Below, piece after piece: positions 27,166 to 39,800 of a DNA stretch of 64,000 nucleotides (within the stretch, counting starts at the first letter, position 1; every line of letters starts with the position of its first letter). The position numbers were made by a program, and so were the translations under genes. Below the pieces are notes generated by a model that saw only the letters and a program-made list of their open reading frames with translations, was not told the origin of the DNA and did no database searches. The stretch spans positions 262,475 through 326,474 of the forward strand of contig NMRA01000490.1 of NCBI GenBank assembly GCA_002633005.1. Reading direction: 5' to 3'. The DNA is from Phoronis australis (lineage: Eukaryota > Phoronida > Phoronidae).

Positions 27166-27795
27166 TTAGGGATAACCGCCTTCTCTTAGGCGCATGCACC
27201 TATACATCACTTGAGTATAAAGTACATTAAAAATTTGCAACACACGTGGGAGTGGCGGGTATACAAATAGACGAGAAAAGACTATTTGTTTATAAAATTC
27301 CTGTGAATCATAACTTAAATTATAACCTTATTTGTGTTTAGGAAATGAAAATAGGAATTTCTTAAAAACGAAATTAACACTCCGACAGGTGAGGTTAGCG
27401 GCTGTTGACAATAGTTTCGTCTTAGGCTATATTTAGTATTGAAGACAAACAATAGGTAGCGCAGTAAGCATTGCACTAAGCATTGATTTATTAAACTAGC
27501 ATGTTAACGATAGTTTTTGCGAATATTCGGCCTATTTGTTTTTTGTGTTTGCTTCTGTTAAAAATCTATAAGCAGAGTAAATTAGATGTCATATGTTTAG
27601 TTTTGTTCGCATCGACTGTGCGAAATTTTAGAAGTCAGAATGAGTACTTAGTTCTTATTGGATAATGATAACGAGTCTCGCCATAAATGGAGTGTGATAC
27701 CAAAAAGCTGACCGATGTGTGATCTGGATGTTGTTTTGTGAAACATTTTGGTATGCCATGTGCTAGTTTGTTTGAAGCAATCTTTGGACTGCGAC

Positions 27796-27846
27796 ATGGC
27801 TTCAGACAAGGACGATTTAGAAAGTCGCGAAGGGTCTGAATCGACA
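27796..27846 (+). CDS. DPP6/DPP10: Probable main first coding exon (short acidic tail)
   Basis: ATG at 27796 has G at -3 and G at +4. Seventeen codons, [17 protein letters not shown], end at ACA|GTAAGT, a strong donor in phase 0. An in-frame ATG-started reading begins at 27748, but its context is poorer and the extra residues are cysteine- and valine-rich, so I prefer 27796. The tail is short, acidic and hydrophilic, like the short vertebrate DPP6 isoform. The position coincides with the window-wide drop in CpG, which suggests this promoter starts the constitutively transcribed, methylated gene body. Confidence 0.62.
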
Positions 27847-30800
27847 GTAAGTTTTAGCAGGCGTATATGTTGCCTGCAACCAACCATGCGCATGTCTCAT
27901 TCATTAGTTGCCCGTTTCTGTATCGCATCGGGACTAAGCATTTTGATTTTGATTTTGCCCGCTCATCACATCAACACTGTATGCGCAAAATTTCGTTAGG
28001 CGAATTGCCAGTTTTGAGTCTTGGTCAATTTGTAACTTTGTAGACGTAGTCGGGCTACAGACTCGATTTATTCGATCTCCCACCAGCAGTTTTGCTATAG
28101 ACTGTAGGCAACTTATTGCCTGTAGGGCGTTTTAATCTAATCAAAGAGTTTTGATTTGTTTTTGATGTGTCTAGCTCACTTAGTGTTGATTTAAGGATCA
28201 ACCTCTTGATCAAATTATTTCTTTTCCAATTAATTTGCCATTGCAGGCTTATAATATGGCTGACAATGTTGATATACTTGTTTTATCATTTCATTCTATT
28301 CCATTATTTCTTTGAGAGAAAATGAACTTAATTTAACTTTTGATGAAGCGAACTCATTTTTAGAAACCAAACAGTTAAAATATCACGAAGCTCAGTCTAC
28401 GACATTGCAATTAATTTCTGTAAGTGTGTTATTGGTACAGTCACCCCTTATGTTCAAAGCTGCCAGTCGCTCAACACAGAAAGAAGTTAGATCAGTGTTG
28501 ACGATAAGCAGAATTGATGACGCCAACAGTTTTTATACAAATCTATTGAAGAAGGTTTGATGAAACTGGCCGAGTACTTAATGTTCAGCTATCATGATCG
28601 GATCTCTGCACAAGTTCAAAAAGATGTCATTAGTAACGGGAATGAAACCCTAAAATAGATTCTGGCCGACTGGTCACCCGTGACATGAATTTTATGAGCT
28701 TAGTCTGAGGAAATAACAAACAGCTTGTCCTTTTCAAGCCCAAAAGTCACTTTTTTGGACTCGGGAGCAATTTGAGACTAATTTCATAACGGCAAGTGGT
28801 CTAAACAAAACATGATTTTTTGACAGCTAAATACACAAGCTTAATGCCAGTTTAGTGCTGGTTTTAGAAATAGAAATTTTGTAAAACACAATCCACCCCA
28901 TTTTCACTTGGCAATTTGTGAACGTGGTCAATGAGGTTAAACTTTTTATTTCTTGTGGGAAGGTACGGGATGTGCTACTGTGACTAATAATTTATACACC
29001 GTCAATCCTATCAGGAATGCCAGGTGGGAAAGATTAAGGTCTTACCAGCTGTACACCTGAACTGTTTCTTTTTATGTTGATATCACATGCAATATGGTTT
29101 AACTCATCAATAATAAAGTCATTTGTAGAAAGTTCAAATGCAATTGGACTGTTGTTGTGATTTACTTGTGGATTAAATGCATTTGGTAGAAATTCTGAGC
29201 TCTTTTAATGAAATCTAGTCTGAACCAGGCACACGTACGGTAGTGTAGCACTAAGCCTTGAACAATTAGGCCTACTTACACACTCAGTGTCAATTTGGTG
29301 TTATGAAATGTTGAAGTTTATTATTTGATAAACTACAGACACCTTGGTAGCCATTAATTAACACTTTTTAAAAGATAAAATCATTAAATTAACTTTATGA
29401 GATACAATCATCAAATTCTAAAACCACAGTAACTTATTACGTTATCTCGTTATCTCGTATTGTGTCACGATAAGATAATAACGAATTGTTATTATAAGGT
29501 TTAAGAGCGATTGTGTTGTCTTCACTGCCCAAGCCGCTCGCTGTTGCAGTTGTATGAAACATGCTAAATTGTGTCATTTTTTGGATGCCATTTTAACAAT
29601 CACTTGTAACAGTCCAATGTCATTTGACTAAACCAAGCAATGTGGACTTTCAAACACTGCCATTGGGTTATTTACGTCACAGTGTCATTTACTTGAAGTA
29701 TTTTTTGAAGATTTTTAAATTACATTCCTCAACTAGACTCAGTAACATCAACTACCTAGCAACTGGTACTTAAGAAATTCATTGTGTCAGTTATTAAAGG
29801 GATACTAAACCCTGTTTTGATGATTTCAGCCAATCCTTCATCATCTGCTTATGCATCATTGGCGTCAATCTTGAAAGATAGAAACAGGAATCCACTAAAA
29901 CCGCCCAGTGTCACAGATTGGATAGTATGGTTGTTGAGGGGAGGTCTTCCCCGACAGCTGTAATTTGCTAAAAGTGTAGGTTACGCTTTCCCGTTTAGCG
30001 GACATCGAAAGAAGTTCTCAAATTTTCCTCCAATCTTTTGAGGGTTGCCGAGGGTTATAGAGCATTATTTTGTTTCAGGGAATTAGATGGGAATGTTGGG
30101 TTTGGTATCCTTTTAACATTAATCCAAGTGATTTATTTTTTAATTCGGTTGTACTTTAAGTAATTACAGAACCATTTAAGTGATGTCAGTGTTTGAAGTT
30201 GTCACATTTTAAAGTACGTGTAACATGACTAGACATCTATTCCTCAATTGGCAGCAGGAAATGAAGTATTGGCTTGGTCAGAGTATGGACTAATGGTGAA
30301 ACTTTTTTCAAGTTCTAAATATTTGCCTCGGTATTGTTTCTTGTTAAGTAAACACTGACTGAATGGTGAAGAGAAATATTGTGATACAGCTGAATTCTTC
30401 GATTGCAAATATTTTTGTTCTGTAGAAATGTAACCCAAATTAACTCAACTAATTGCACGACGTGGTTGAGCCATGTTCACTTGAGTAGCCTATTGAACGC
30501 TTGTCCCTAGCACATGGCGTGTTTCCATGGACTTGTCGATGTATTGATTCTACTCTCACTTGTTTTAACCATATATGCTCTTGAGTCATCAACATATGTG
30601 GCTGCTCTAATCCTTGAGTCGAATTTTCAAGGTCATTCCCAAGGTCATCCTTTTTGATGCGTTTGTTCCTGCCCCTTAAGTTTTGCAATTGCAATATGCT
30701 CTTTAGTGTTCGTTCAAACTGTGCTTTGTTTCAGTAGCAGTTGGCTCTGATGGAATACTCTAGCAAAAGATTTGAGAGGTCACCTCTATTGGTACTTTTA

Positions 30801-33800
30801 AATCTTCTTACATAGTTGATAGTCCACTGGTTATTTAGGATTAAAAATGTCCACATTTGGGTAACCCCGGAACATCACATTTCAGAAATGTCCGATTCCC
30901 GACTATAGTAACTTTTAAGGAAAATTTACACGTTGGTTGTCACAGTTTGGAGCACAGCTTTCACCAAACAACATTCGGTGGAATTTAAGGTTACACAACA
31001 TATGAAATCTTCATGCATTTTTAACATAGTGATTCAGCTTATAGAACTACAATGATTACTAAAACTATTTTAAATTGGTATTGAACCTTGGCCTTGGTTG
31101 AACTTGGTCAAATTTAGCCACAAGAGGGCAGCGTGCGCATGTGTGTGACTGAGAAGTGAATATCTCGGCTAACAAATAATATCAAAAACAAATTGTGTTG
31201 AGATCAGACCCAGGCTTCGGAGTGGTTGCAGCCCAGCAGTTTGCTAGTAGAACTAAAATCTAATGTGGCTAGTCCTCCAGTATAAATATCCTACATAACT
31301 GAGAAGGTCACCAGCCTCAGTTACAATTAAATCTTCCGAATGGCTAGAAGCCAATTCCAGGATCCCTGATTTCTAATTAAATCACGAAACAACAAATTTT
31401 GTTTTTTTTATTGCTCTTACCAAAGCTAGTAACTTTACAAAGTCTGTATCCAACCCATCAATAATCATGAAAATGTGTTTTTCCGACCACGAAAGTAATT
31501 GTTTCCTTTTCAAGGCTCTTGTGATAAGCACCCTCACCTTGGGTTTGGCTGTGAGTATGTTTGGGAAATGACAGATATAACGTGCCCGCATTTTGAGAAC
31601 CAGTTTTCTCCACTGAATAATGGGTGTCAAACTGGTGAGCGCGTTTTATCCGTATGTATGTGCCTGGATATACTGTGTCTTAATTATCAAGGTGAATAAA
31701 TAATCGGGTTTCCCATATTTATTGATTTTAAAAGCCAGTACTCTATCTGTTTACACTACCATTTGCAAATTGGTAAATGGCGAGGCGTGAATGGTTGTTG
31801 CCAGCAATCATTGTTCACGAAAGAATGGGATAATTTGGTGTTGAAAAATAGCTCAAACTTGAAAATATTCCACACTTTGGGCACTCTCTAAAGTTTCAGA
31901 CACTGAATTCAATGTCGAAACTGAATTTTGTTGGTTCTGAAGATTGGAACTTGGGCGATTTTTGTGTTGAGGATATTTCTCAAATTGGGGACACTGTGTT
32001 TTGTATTTGTCAACGGACACAGAAAATAGACTTGGCAGTTCATAAAATATTGAAGATAACCCCCAACTCAATGTTTTCGGGCCTACCCACAGTGTGCACT
32101 GTTGAGGTGAATGATCGTTGACAGTATTTTTTTTTCTTAAATTTGGTACATCCAATACTTCCTATATTTAAAACTTGGTGCAAATTCCAACTTTGTGCAA
32201 AATAGTTATTCTCATTCCCAAACTGAAGTATTTTTTAACCGTGGACGTGTTTACGATGTTATTTGTGCAAGACAACATTTTACTGTAATACTCTTGATCT
32301 ACGGTAGACACAGTAAGTGACAGATACCTGATGGCAGTTTCTCTTCAAGTTTGGTTGAATAATCACCTCTACTTGAAGATGCCTTGAGCAAACAGTCTCT
32401 GCTTAATTAACCAGTGTATATAAACAAGGTTAAAATGCTAGAACATGCTTAGGTGATTTAGGTTTAATGGTAATGACAAAATAAACCTCCTAGAATTTAA
32501 GCTTTTGACTTCAAGGGTTTATCAGATGAGAATGCTTTTCCAAACCTCTTGTAAAATTCTGTTCGTAGTTTGTATCGTACTCCTCAATTAAGATTCTGTC
32601 CACTGGTGTGTAACAATTTGAATTAGCAAATAATTTGCGCACTGTATGTTTGTATTAATGGTAATTTGTACGGTTTTGTACATTGGATTAATAGAGCGAT
32701 TACCACCCCCTATTGGCGAGTTTCACACCTCAGGGGGGATATGAGGGAGGTTATATCCACTCGGTAATTCCAGTAAATGTATGGCTGTGTAATTCAGGTC
32801 AGTGACGATAATGATGGTTATGTTGATATTGATGATGGTGAAGTGAATGTAATGGAAACCATTCTATTAGAAGTTGATTTCGATTAATTTTAATCAAATG
32901 CGACAATAACTCAGTGCCTCGTAACTTGTCTGGGCTCTGATTCTCGAGGAAATGCCTTACTTTTGAGTTTGGATATTGATAGAACATTAACCGGGCTTTT
33001 TTACTTTGTACTGCATCACGAACAGAATGTATTCAGGTGGACGGGAATTGTCAGACGGCTGTGATAAATACATGTGCGGTGGGACATGCAGTTGAAGGTT
33101 AGAACAGGTGTGAAGTAGCCAGAATACTTCAGAGGCTCTTTCTGGAGTGTAAAATCTTGGCATAGCAAAGCCAATGTGATCATGTGTTTTTTTTCATGTC
33201 ATTGGGTGTGTCTTACATTTGCTTGCGTAATCTCGCCAAAATTTTTGTCCATGCATATGTTCCATGAAAATTCAGCTTTTTATCAATAAGCGAGAGTCAT
33301 TTTTCTTCTCACTTTTTATTATCTCCCCTGAAACTTGATTACGGAGGGTAAAAAATGGTTGATTTAGGACACGATTTTGTAAAAAAGTGGAATTTCATTT
33401 TGTCAAAGTTCTCAGCAAATAACTTTCCTTTAAAGATTTACTTTGATTTTAGAATTATGTTTGTACTGTCACCAAAACATTGCTTTTGAACAGATTTCAT
33501 TGTAGTTTCTGCTGCAGTATGTTAGAAGAGTTGAAAAAGCCAAAAGTCGTAATTTTAGCTTTTTATTTTGTGCCAAATTGGAGAATTTTTCTTCTAGTAC
33601 TGGGTAGTGCTATGCTTCAGTTTACACAATGGCTGACTCAAGTTCCACTAGGTGGAGCTAGTATGATGCCAGTCTTAATAGAAATATATTCATTTGCGTT
33701 ATCACAAAGGACCATAACACCCCACAATGCCTTCGTGTGGACAAACTGTTTTCCGATCTTGATTGCCATGAGTGCCACCTAGCGAGCAGGATGTTTCCGT

Positions 33801-36800
33801 GTGCCTCTATCAGTATCATTTAGATAACGGTTGCACAGAATAGTGTGTCTGCCATGCATTGAATAACAAGTCAACTGTGTCTAGTGCTAATATCATCATA
33901 TGCTACTGATTGGGTGCATGCTGGTGTTAATAATTCAGCTGACATCTAAATGATTAATCGCTTGTATGATGCGATTGATTGTCACCGAGACTGAAATGGT
34001 ATACACCGTGGGCAAAATGCCTATTTGACACGTGTAACGTAGGAACGTTTCTGGCGAACATTAGCTTTTTTGTATTGTATCCCTTTTGTTAATTGGCTGC
34101 TCTCAAACGCTAACAGACAAGCCCCAATAAATGACAAACCCCATGACATCGTTTCACTAAATGTCAGGAGTGGGGTGGGCGGTCATAGCAACTAATGTAT
34201 GAAATGTGCTGCCGCCTGCCAGATAAGAAAGTGCACATGACAGATTCACAAATTACTATCACATTTAAACACGCCATTAAGTGAAATCGTCTATAAAAAT
34301 GAGAAACAAGATGCAAGCTGGTACTTCTACAGTTACTGTTAGTCATAAATTTCAAGGGATATTAAGTGCGGAATAAACTTTAACGGAAAAAACCTTTAAC
34401 GGAATAGCCTCTTGATTAGCTGTCTCGACAGAATTTCAAAAACAAATTAAGAACGAGGAATTATTATGAATGGCGTTAATTGTTCACATTTTTACCATGC
34501 ATGTTATAAAGTAAAGTGTCATTACTAGGTGTCATTTAAAGCCACATTTTCACTGTTAAAATCTCCGCCTGTCTTCGCTGGCGTATTTGCTCACTCAGCA
34601 TCATCGTGTCTTTTTTGTTTGAATTGAAGTCGGCTACAGTCACCTTGAATCCCCGGCCCCTGGCGGCCATATTGCTTGCCTACATCAACTAGTAAACCAG
34701 CTGTGACTGGCAACTTAGGGGGGCGGGCCTTAAGCGATGACGAACTGTCAGTATGCCTTGGACATAGAAATCATTGATAATCTGAGCAAGGACTATTGCA
34801 ACTGTAGTTAACATGGAACTTCATGTTTATAGTGAATGCAGGCCACATAGTGGTGCTTGAGTTCAAAGTATAGTCTTCTTTAGTCATTGTTTCTTAAATT
34901 CATTTTCTTTGATGTTTGCATGCCAGACTTTGTTTAGAGAAACAACTACCCTCACTATCAGTAGTTTGTTGACATAGCTACCCATAATGATTGAGGTGCT
35001 GGTTGTACAAATGCAAATAACCTATTTTCTCTCCATTTTGCCCGAATATGGCAATAGCAAAATAATTATAAGTTGTGTTAAGCGCTACATTGACACGTAA
35101 AAAATTACTTTAAAGTATGATTCCATAAAAATGACAACTGAATGTCTGGGTTCAAGGCCTCTAGTTTTGTAGACATTCGGCTATATACAGAGACCTATCA
35201 TCAAGGTCTTATGTAAACTCAAGAAATCAACCATTAATTTTTTATGTGTTTCTTGAATTTTAACATTTTGTCTTGTTACTGTGATAGCATTTTGGAGTTT
35301 ATTACGGCTCGTAGTTATACTGGAAAACAAAGTTGTCTTGGAATAGGCCATGCGCTGTAATCTTGAAGTGCAGTCGCTCTGGTTCTCGTCATGGATGGAG
35401 TGCTGTTGATCACCGAACCGTGTGTAGATTCTCATGCTGAAGTATATATCCACCATCTATTAGCCGTCCCTTGACACTAACTGGAGCATCAGTATTGACT
35501 TGTGACCAGCTTGTCAAACATTCATCAGCTGTTTGAATATCTTATGGATATCATAATTCAACTAGGCTTTTATTTATACAGTCTTGCAAAATTGACTTTG
35601 GCAACTGCAGAAGTGTGCTTGTTGGTTCAGGCTGAATCTTGTGTTTGTGTTTGTGTTGCTGTTGGTATATTCTCCTCCAGGTTGTACGCTTGTGCCTGAA
35701 ATTGGTCGCAAAATGCAATTTTGACGAATTTTTAAGGTAGTAAGGAAGATTTTGCGCAATAAATTTTATAGAGAATTACGTAAACACTGGTTTATTTGCT
35801 GGCCCTTTTTTTCCAAGATGTGGTTGATTTTAAGTCACAGAAAAGTAGATAACACCTCCGACCACCAGAGGTAAAGGCGACTGAAAAGAACAGTTTTGCT
35901 CATTACCTTAACAGTGACTTAATCGAAAACTAACGCAATAATTGAGAGATTGTACTAATTAACTCATTATAATGACGTAATTAATAATAAAAATGTTTGC
36001 TAGGAGTGAATTAAATGTCTGTGGGCGTAGCCTAGCATAAGTTAAGTCGTGTAACATTCGCAGGTGGGTTCACTATCCTGTTAACTGATGTCTTTTTGGT
36101 CCTGTTTTTGTTCATGTTTTTTCACTTTTGTCAGTCTTTATGTGGATTCTGTGTTGTAGTGTGACAGTTCAGATCTTCCTCAATAGATGTCTCTGTGTGT
36201 TTCTACTTTGCTCACAGAGTGTCGCCAGTAGTTCCTTCATTGAATGTGCAAGAGAAAGATCTCTATTCAGGTCGTTGCTTTGTTGTAAGGGAATGGTTTT
36301 TCAACTTTAATGAAGCAAAGTTAATTTAGTTTAAAAAAAGAAAAAAGTACGTGTTGATTTTCTCTTAAGACAATTTCATGAGAAGGAATTGAATTTTTTT
36401 TGTTTGTGCATGATAATTTAGTGCTGAAAGCTGTATACGCGCGGATTGAAATGTGAACTGCATACTCTACTCTGACACATTAGAAATTTTCTTTCTTCAT
36501 TTGTGTCTTGCTGTCTGTGGTCATTATTGATTTAATTTTCTGATAGTATGTCTTGCAAACAATACTGTTGATCACACGCTGATGTGACTACTCAGTTGTC
36601 ACACATACCTGATCCCTAACTTCTTTCCGTTCGATAGAATAAAGTACTTTCCTGGAAACTAATCTTCTGCACATCATAGAAAAAGTATAATGCATTATTT
36701 AATGCTTTCAGATACATTGAAGCAGCCAATGTTAAGAATGTGCTTCTAAATGTCGAGTATTATGGCAGTTTGACACCTTCGTTTATCACTAGGTCAGTGC

Positions 36801-39800
36801 ATTCATAATTCGCTGATTGTCAATTTTATTTTTACCCCTATGTCGTTCTTTATCTTTTCATCTGGGTGATCATACATTATTATTTTCAATGATGGCATTA
36901 TCAATTATTGCCGTTTCTATGCCAGTTTGTGAAGTCTTGTGTGAGCTTGACAAACTACTGTAAAATCTCGCTAATGCTTGCTAAAATGAGTAATTTTTCA
37001 TTTTTTAACACTTTTTACATTGCGAATGGCCACAGTTGCTCGGAATCATTTGCCTATTGTTAGCTATGGCATAGATCTTTATAAATGATAAAGCATTTAT
37101 TCGTTGTTACTTATCTTTTATGAGCCATATTGTAATCATATTTGGTGAGACTTGACTGTATTCTGTATATTTATGCGTCATTTTCTGTGCGGGTTGTTTG
37201 AGTTGCTGGCTTTGTGCGCTGTTTTAACTCCATGTGTTGTTAACAAATGTTGTTAATATTTCCATACAGTTTCTAGACAGTGTTATGTGTTGTTTGTTTT
37301 TTTTTGCTATCGAAAATAAAGTACCACTTAACAAATAGACCAGTTTGTAAAAGAATTTCTTCAAATTCGAAGTACTGCCTTAACGTGTTCTTAACTACAT
37401 TACTTGGTGTTACTATTTATTTTTTGTCCTGATAAATTATCTGCCAAAGCCCTAGAGGTTTCGGTAGCTTATTGTACATGATAATTTCGATGAGAAAACA
37501 TTGAACTGCAGATCTGCAAATTGCTTTTAAATTGGGAATGATAACGCTACTTTACGCTGCAGTCATAGTTAATTTTTGGGTAGGAAACGGAATTCTCGCG
37601 AGGCATTTCTGCACTGTTTTGCCTCCATTTGTTCGTTTTGTTTTCAAGGACACCAATGAAAACAAAACGGTTTCTGATACTTTAAAACATTCTTCAGTTT
37701 CTTGTAAAATGATCATGCTTTTCTCTGTTGTTTTCTCGTTTTACATCCAATTGCAGGTGTTTGATAGAATTAAATAGTTTAATTTTCAGAGTTAGTAAAT
37801 ATTTTGTCTGTTCACAATAAACTGCAGGTTGCTTCATGTGTGCATGTTTGATCACATTGGTCATAGTTGGTCAGGGTTTGCAAAGTAACCCTGTCCAATG
37901 CACTCATGCATAGCTTTTGCCAAGGTAGCATACATATTTCACTAGTACCTATTTTCAATTGCGGTTCAATTTTCTTCAGTTTAGAGGACAAAGTGTGGTG
38001 TCGGAGTGGAATTTCCAGTTTTCAAAGTTCTCAACAACAAGCACTTTTAATTCGTTGCTAACATGGTTTGGCTTTCACCTGACAACTTTTGGAGAAAGTT
38101 TGAGTGTTTCGCATTAATCTGGGAACATATATAGCAGTAATAATTATTTATCTTGTATTCCAATGTTTGCCGTAGGCGTAGTTGCAAGATAAAGCTATAT
38201 GTTCTTGATTTTGGCTAAGTGGCACAATAGACAACAAAAACAGTAGCATATGTCAATCTGTTGGATGCTGTTGTTCTATCCAACATATGTCAATCTGTTG
38301 GATGCTGTTGTTCTATCCAACAAGATAGTAGGCCATATGTAGGGGGGTTTTGTCATTGGCTGCAAACTGTGCATGGTGGGTAATTAAAAAGGAGGAATTC
38401 CCTCACGTCACGTCACGGTTCAAAGCCCCCTGTACTGAAAGGCCGCCCCAGGCAGTGGTACTGTTACCAGCTGTTGGCTCATCTTTTGCAGGCCAAACAA
38501 TTTGTATTCTTACAGAAGTCTTACGCACTGCTGACTGCAAATTGTATTGAACTGAACTATATTAATCATGATGTGTTGCGGACATTGAGAGATCAGCCTC
38601 TGTTTGATTGATTCGCTACCAGATTGTTCATCAACATCACTCTTGATGGCTTATTACTGCACAACTCTGTCTACCCAGCTTCCGAACTGTGCTGGATTTC
38701 ACTGACTAGACTTACATTGTGTCTACTGTTGATTGCGAAAAATTTACCTCATGATTTTCGCTGCGTAGTTTAAGCGCCTTTAAAGGGTGTGGTTACTCTA
38801 TAGTTCAAGCTGTGAAGATCTTTATGTTGTTCCTACACTAGTCATGTTCACCCATGCTCATCTGTGCTACTTTTTAGCACATGTCTGACATTTACTCAAC
38901 CTTCTCCCTGTTTTGTGCGCTCCTCTCACTGTCGGAGAAGCACCATAAGGAGATGCAACATACGGATATGATTTGACACTTCTTATACGTTGTACCGTGT
39001 TCAGGTAATTCTGAAAGAAAGGACTGGTATTGATTGTAGACGGTGCTTCACTAATACTGTCAAGTTAGTTGGTGTTTGGCTTCATCCAGGGACTGATGTA
39101 CAGTGGAAGACATCTGTCGTATTTCTTGCCTCTACTCTAATGGCTGGATTGCAGAGATCAGGCTCCCGTAAGAGCACGCGTAGTAATGTCAGCCACTTCA
39201 GCTTGAAAAGTCAAGTAGGTGTTTTCACTGTAGACTTCTGCTTCATAATTCAACAACAGTTACAACTTACTGGACATGACTAAAGTTTGGTTTGGTTATG
39301 CTTTTAAATTAAGGGGTACTTAAGTTTAAGGGGTACTTAAGTTTGGTTTGCATATTTTTAAGTTATGGGGGGCTTAATATTGGTTTGCATATTTTTTAGG
39401 ATAAAGGGTGCTTAAATTTGGTTGGTATGTATTTTAAGTTGAGTTGTCCATAAATTTGGTTTGTATTTTTTAAAATTAAATGAACACTAAGTTCGGTTTG
39501 TATATACTTTAAAGTTAATGGGTCAATAAAATTAAGTTTCCAGAATTTTTTTAAATGAAGGAGGCATTAAATTTTGGTTCACGTATAAACATCTCTTAAG
39601 TTAAAGTGGCACTTAAGTTTGGTTTGCATCTTTTTAAGTTAAAGATGGGCGGTTTCGGAACTACCGTATATATACTTTATACGTCAAGAGGGAGACTAAA
39701 TGTTACTTTGACTGTACTGATGGTTTGTGTAGATTGTTTATTTCAAGATTACCTGCTGCTGGTAGTTGATAGTCCCTAAAAGATTTTCTGTGGCCCTTAT

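Larger units (their letters stand above)
23224..27795. other. Non-coding; one MITE and a possible LINE tail
   Basis: After the first exon at 23035 no gene is supported until 27796. The interval holds the inverted-repeat element at 24529-24733 and the probable retrotransposon remnant ending near 27165. CpG density is already falling in the second half. Confidence 0.55.
27847..39139. other. First intron, left part; CpG-poor, no other gene seen
   Basis: The long intron between the first exon at 27796 and the membrane exon. Contents: a TTAA-flanked element (29794-30116), a perfect 37-bp duplication (38247-38320) and otherwise AT-rich, TG-rich unique sequence. The longest open frames (about 100 codons at 31853-32155 on the minus strand and 33480-33782 on the plus strand) have no recognisable relatives and no ATG/splice support. 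Confidence 0.6.

Noticed and set aside
28312-28560. Open frame ending its first part at TCT|GTAAGT in phase 0
   Set aside because: The frame has no ATG before the donor, and the possible AG acceptors at 28315-28318 give the wrong phase or an immediate stop. It therefore fits neither a first nor an internal exon.
31853-32155. 100-codon minus-strand frame overlapping a 69-codon + strand frame
   Set aside because: It is rich in S, Q and N with no motif; the complementary frames look like chance within an imperfectly repetitive stretch.
33480-33782. 100-codon hydrophobic open frame on the + strand
   Set aside because: It starts without an ATG, shows no recognisable family or splice signals, and lies in AT-rich intron where TTT/ATT codons give hydrophobic frames by chance.
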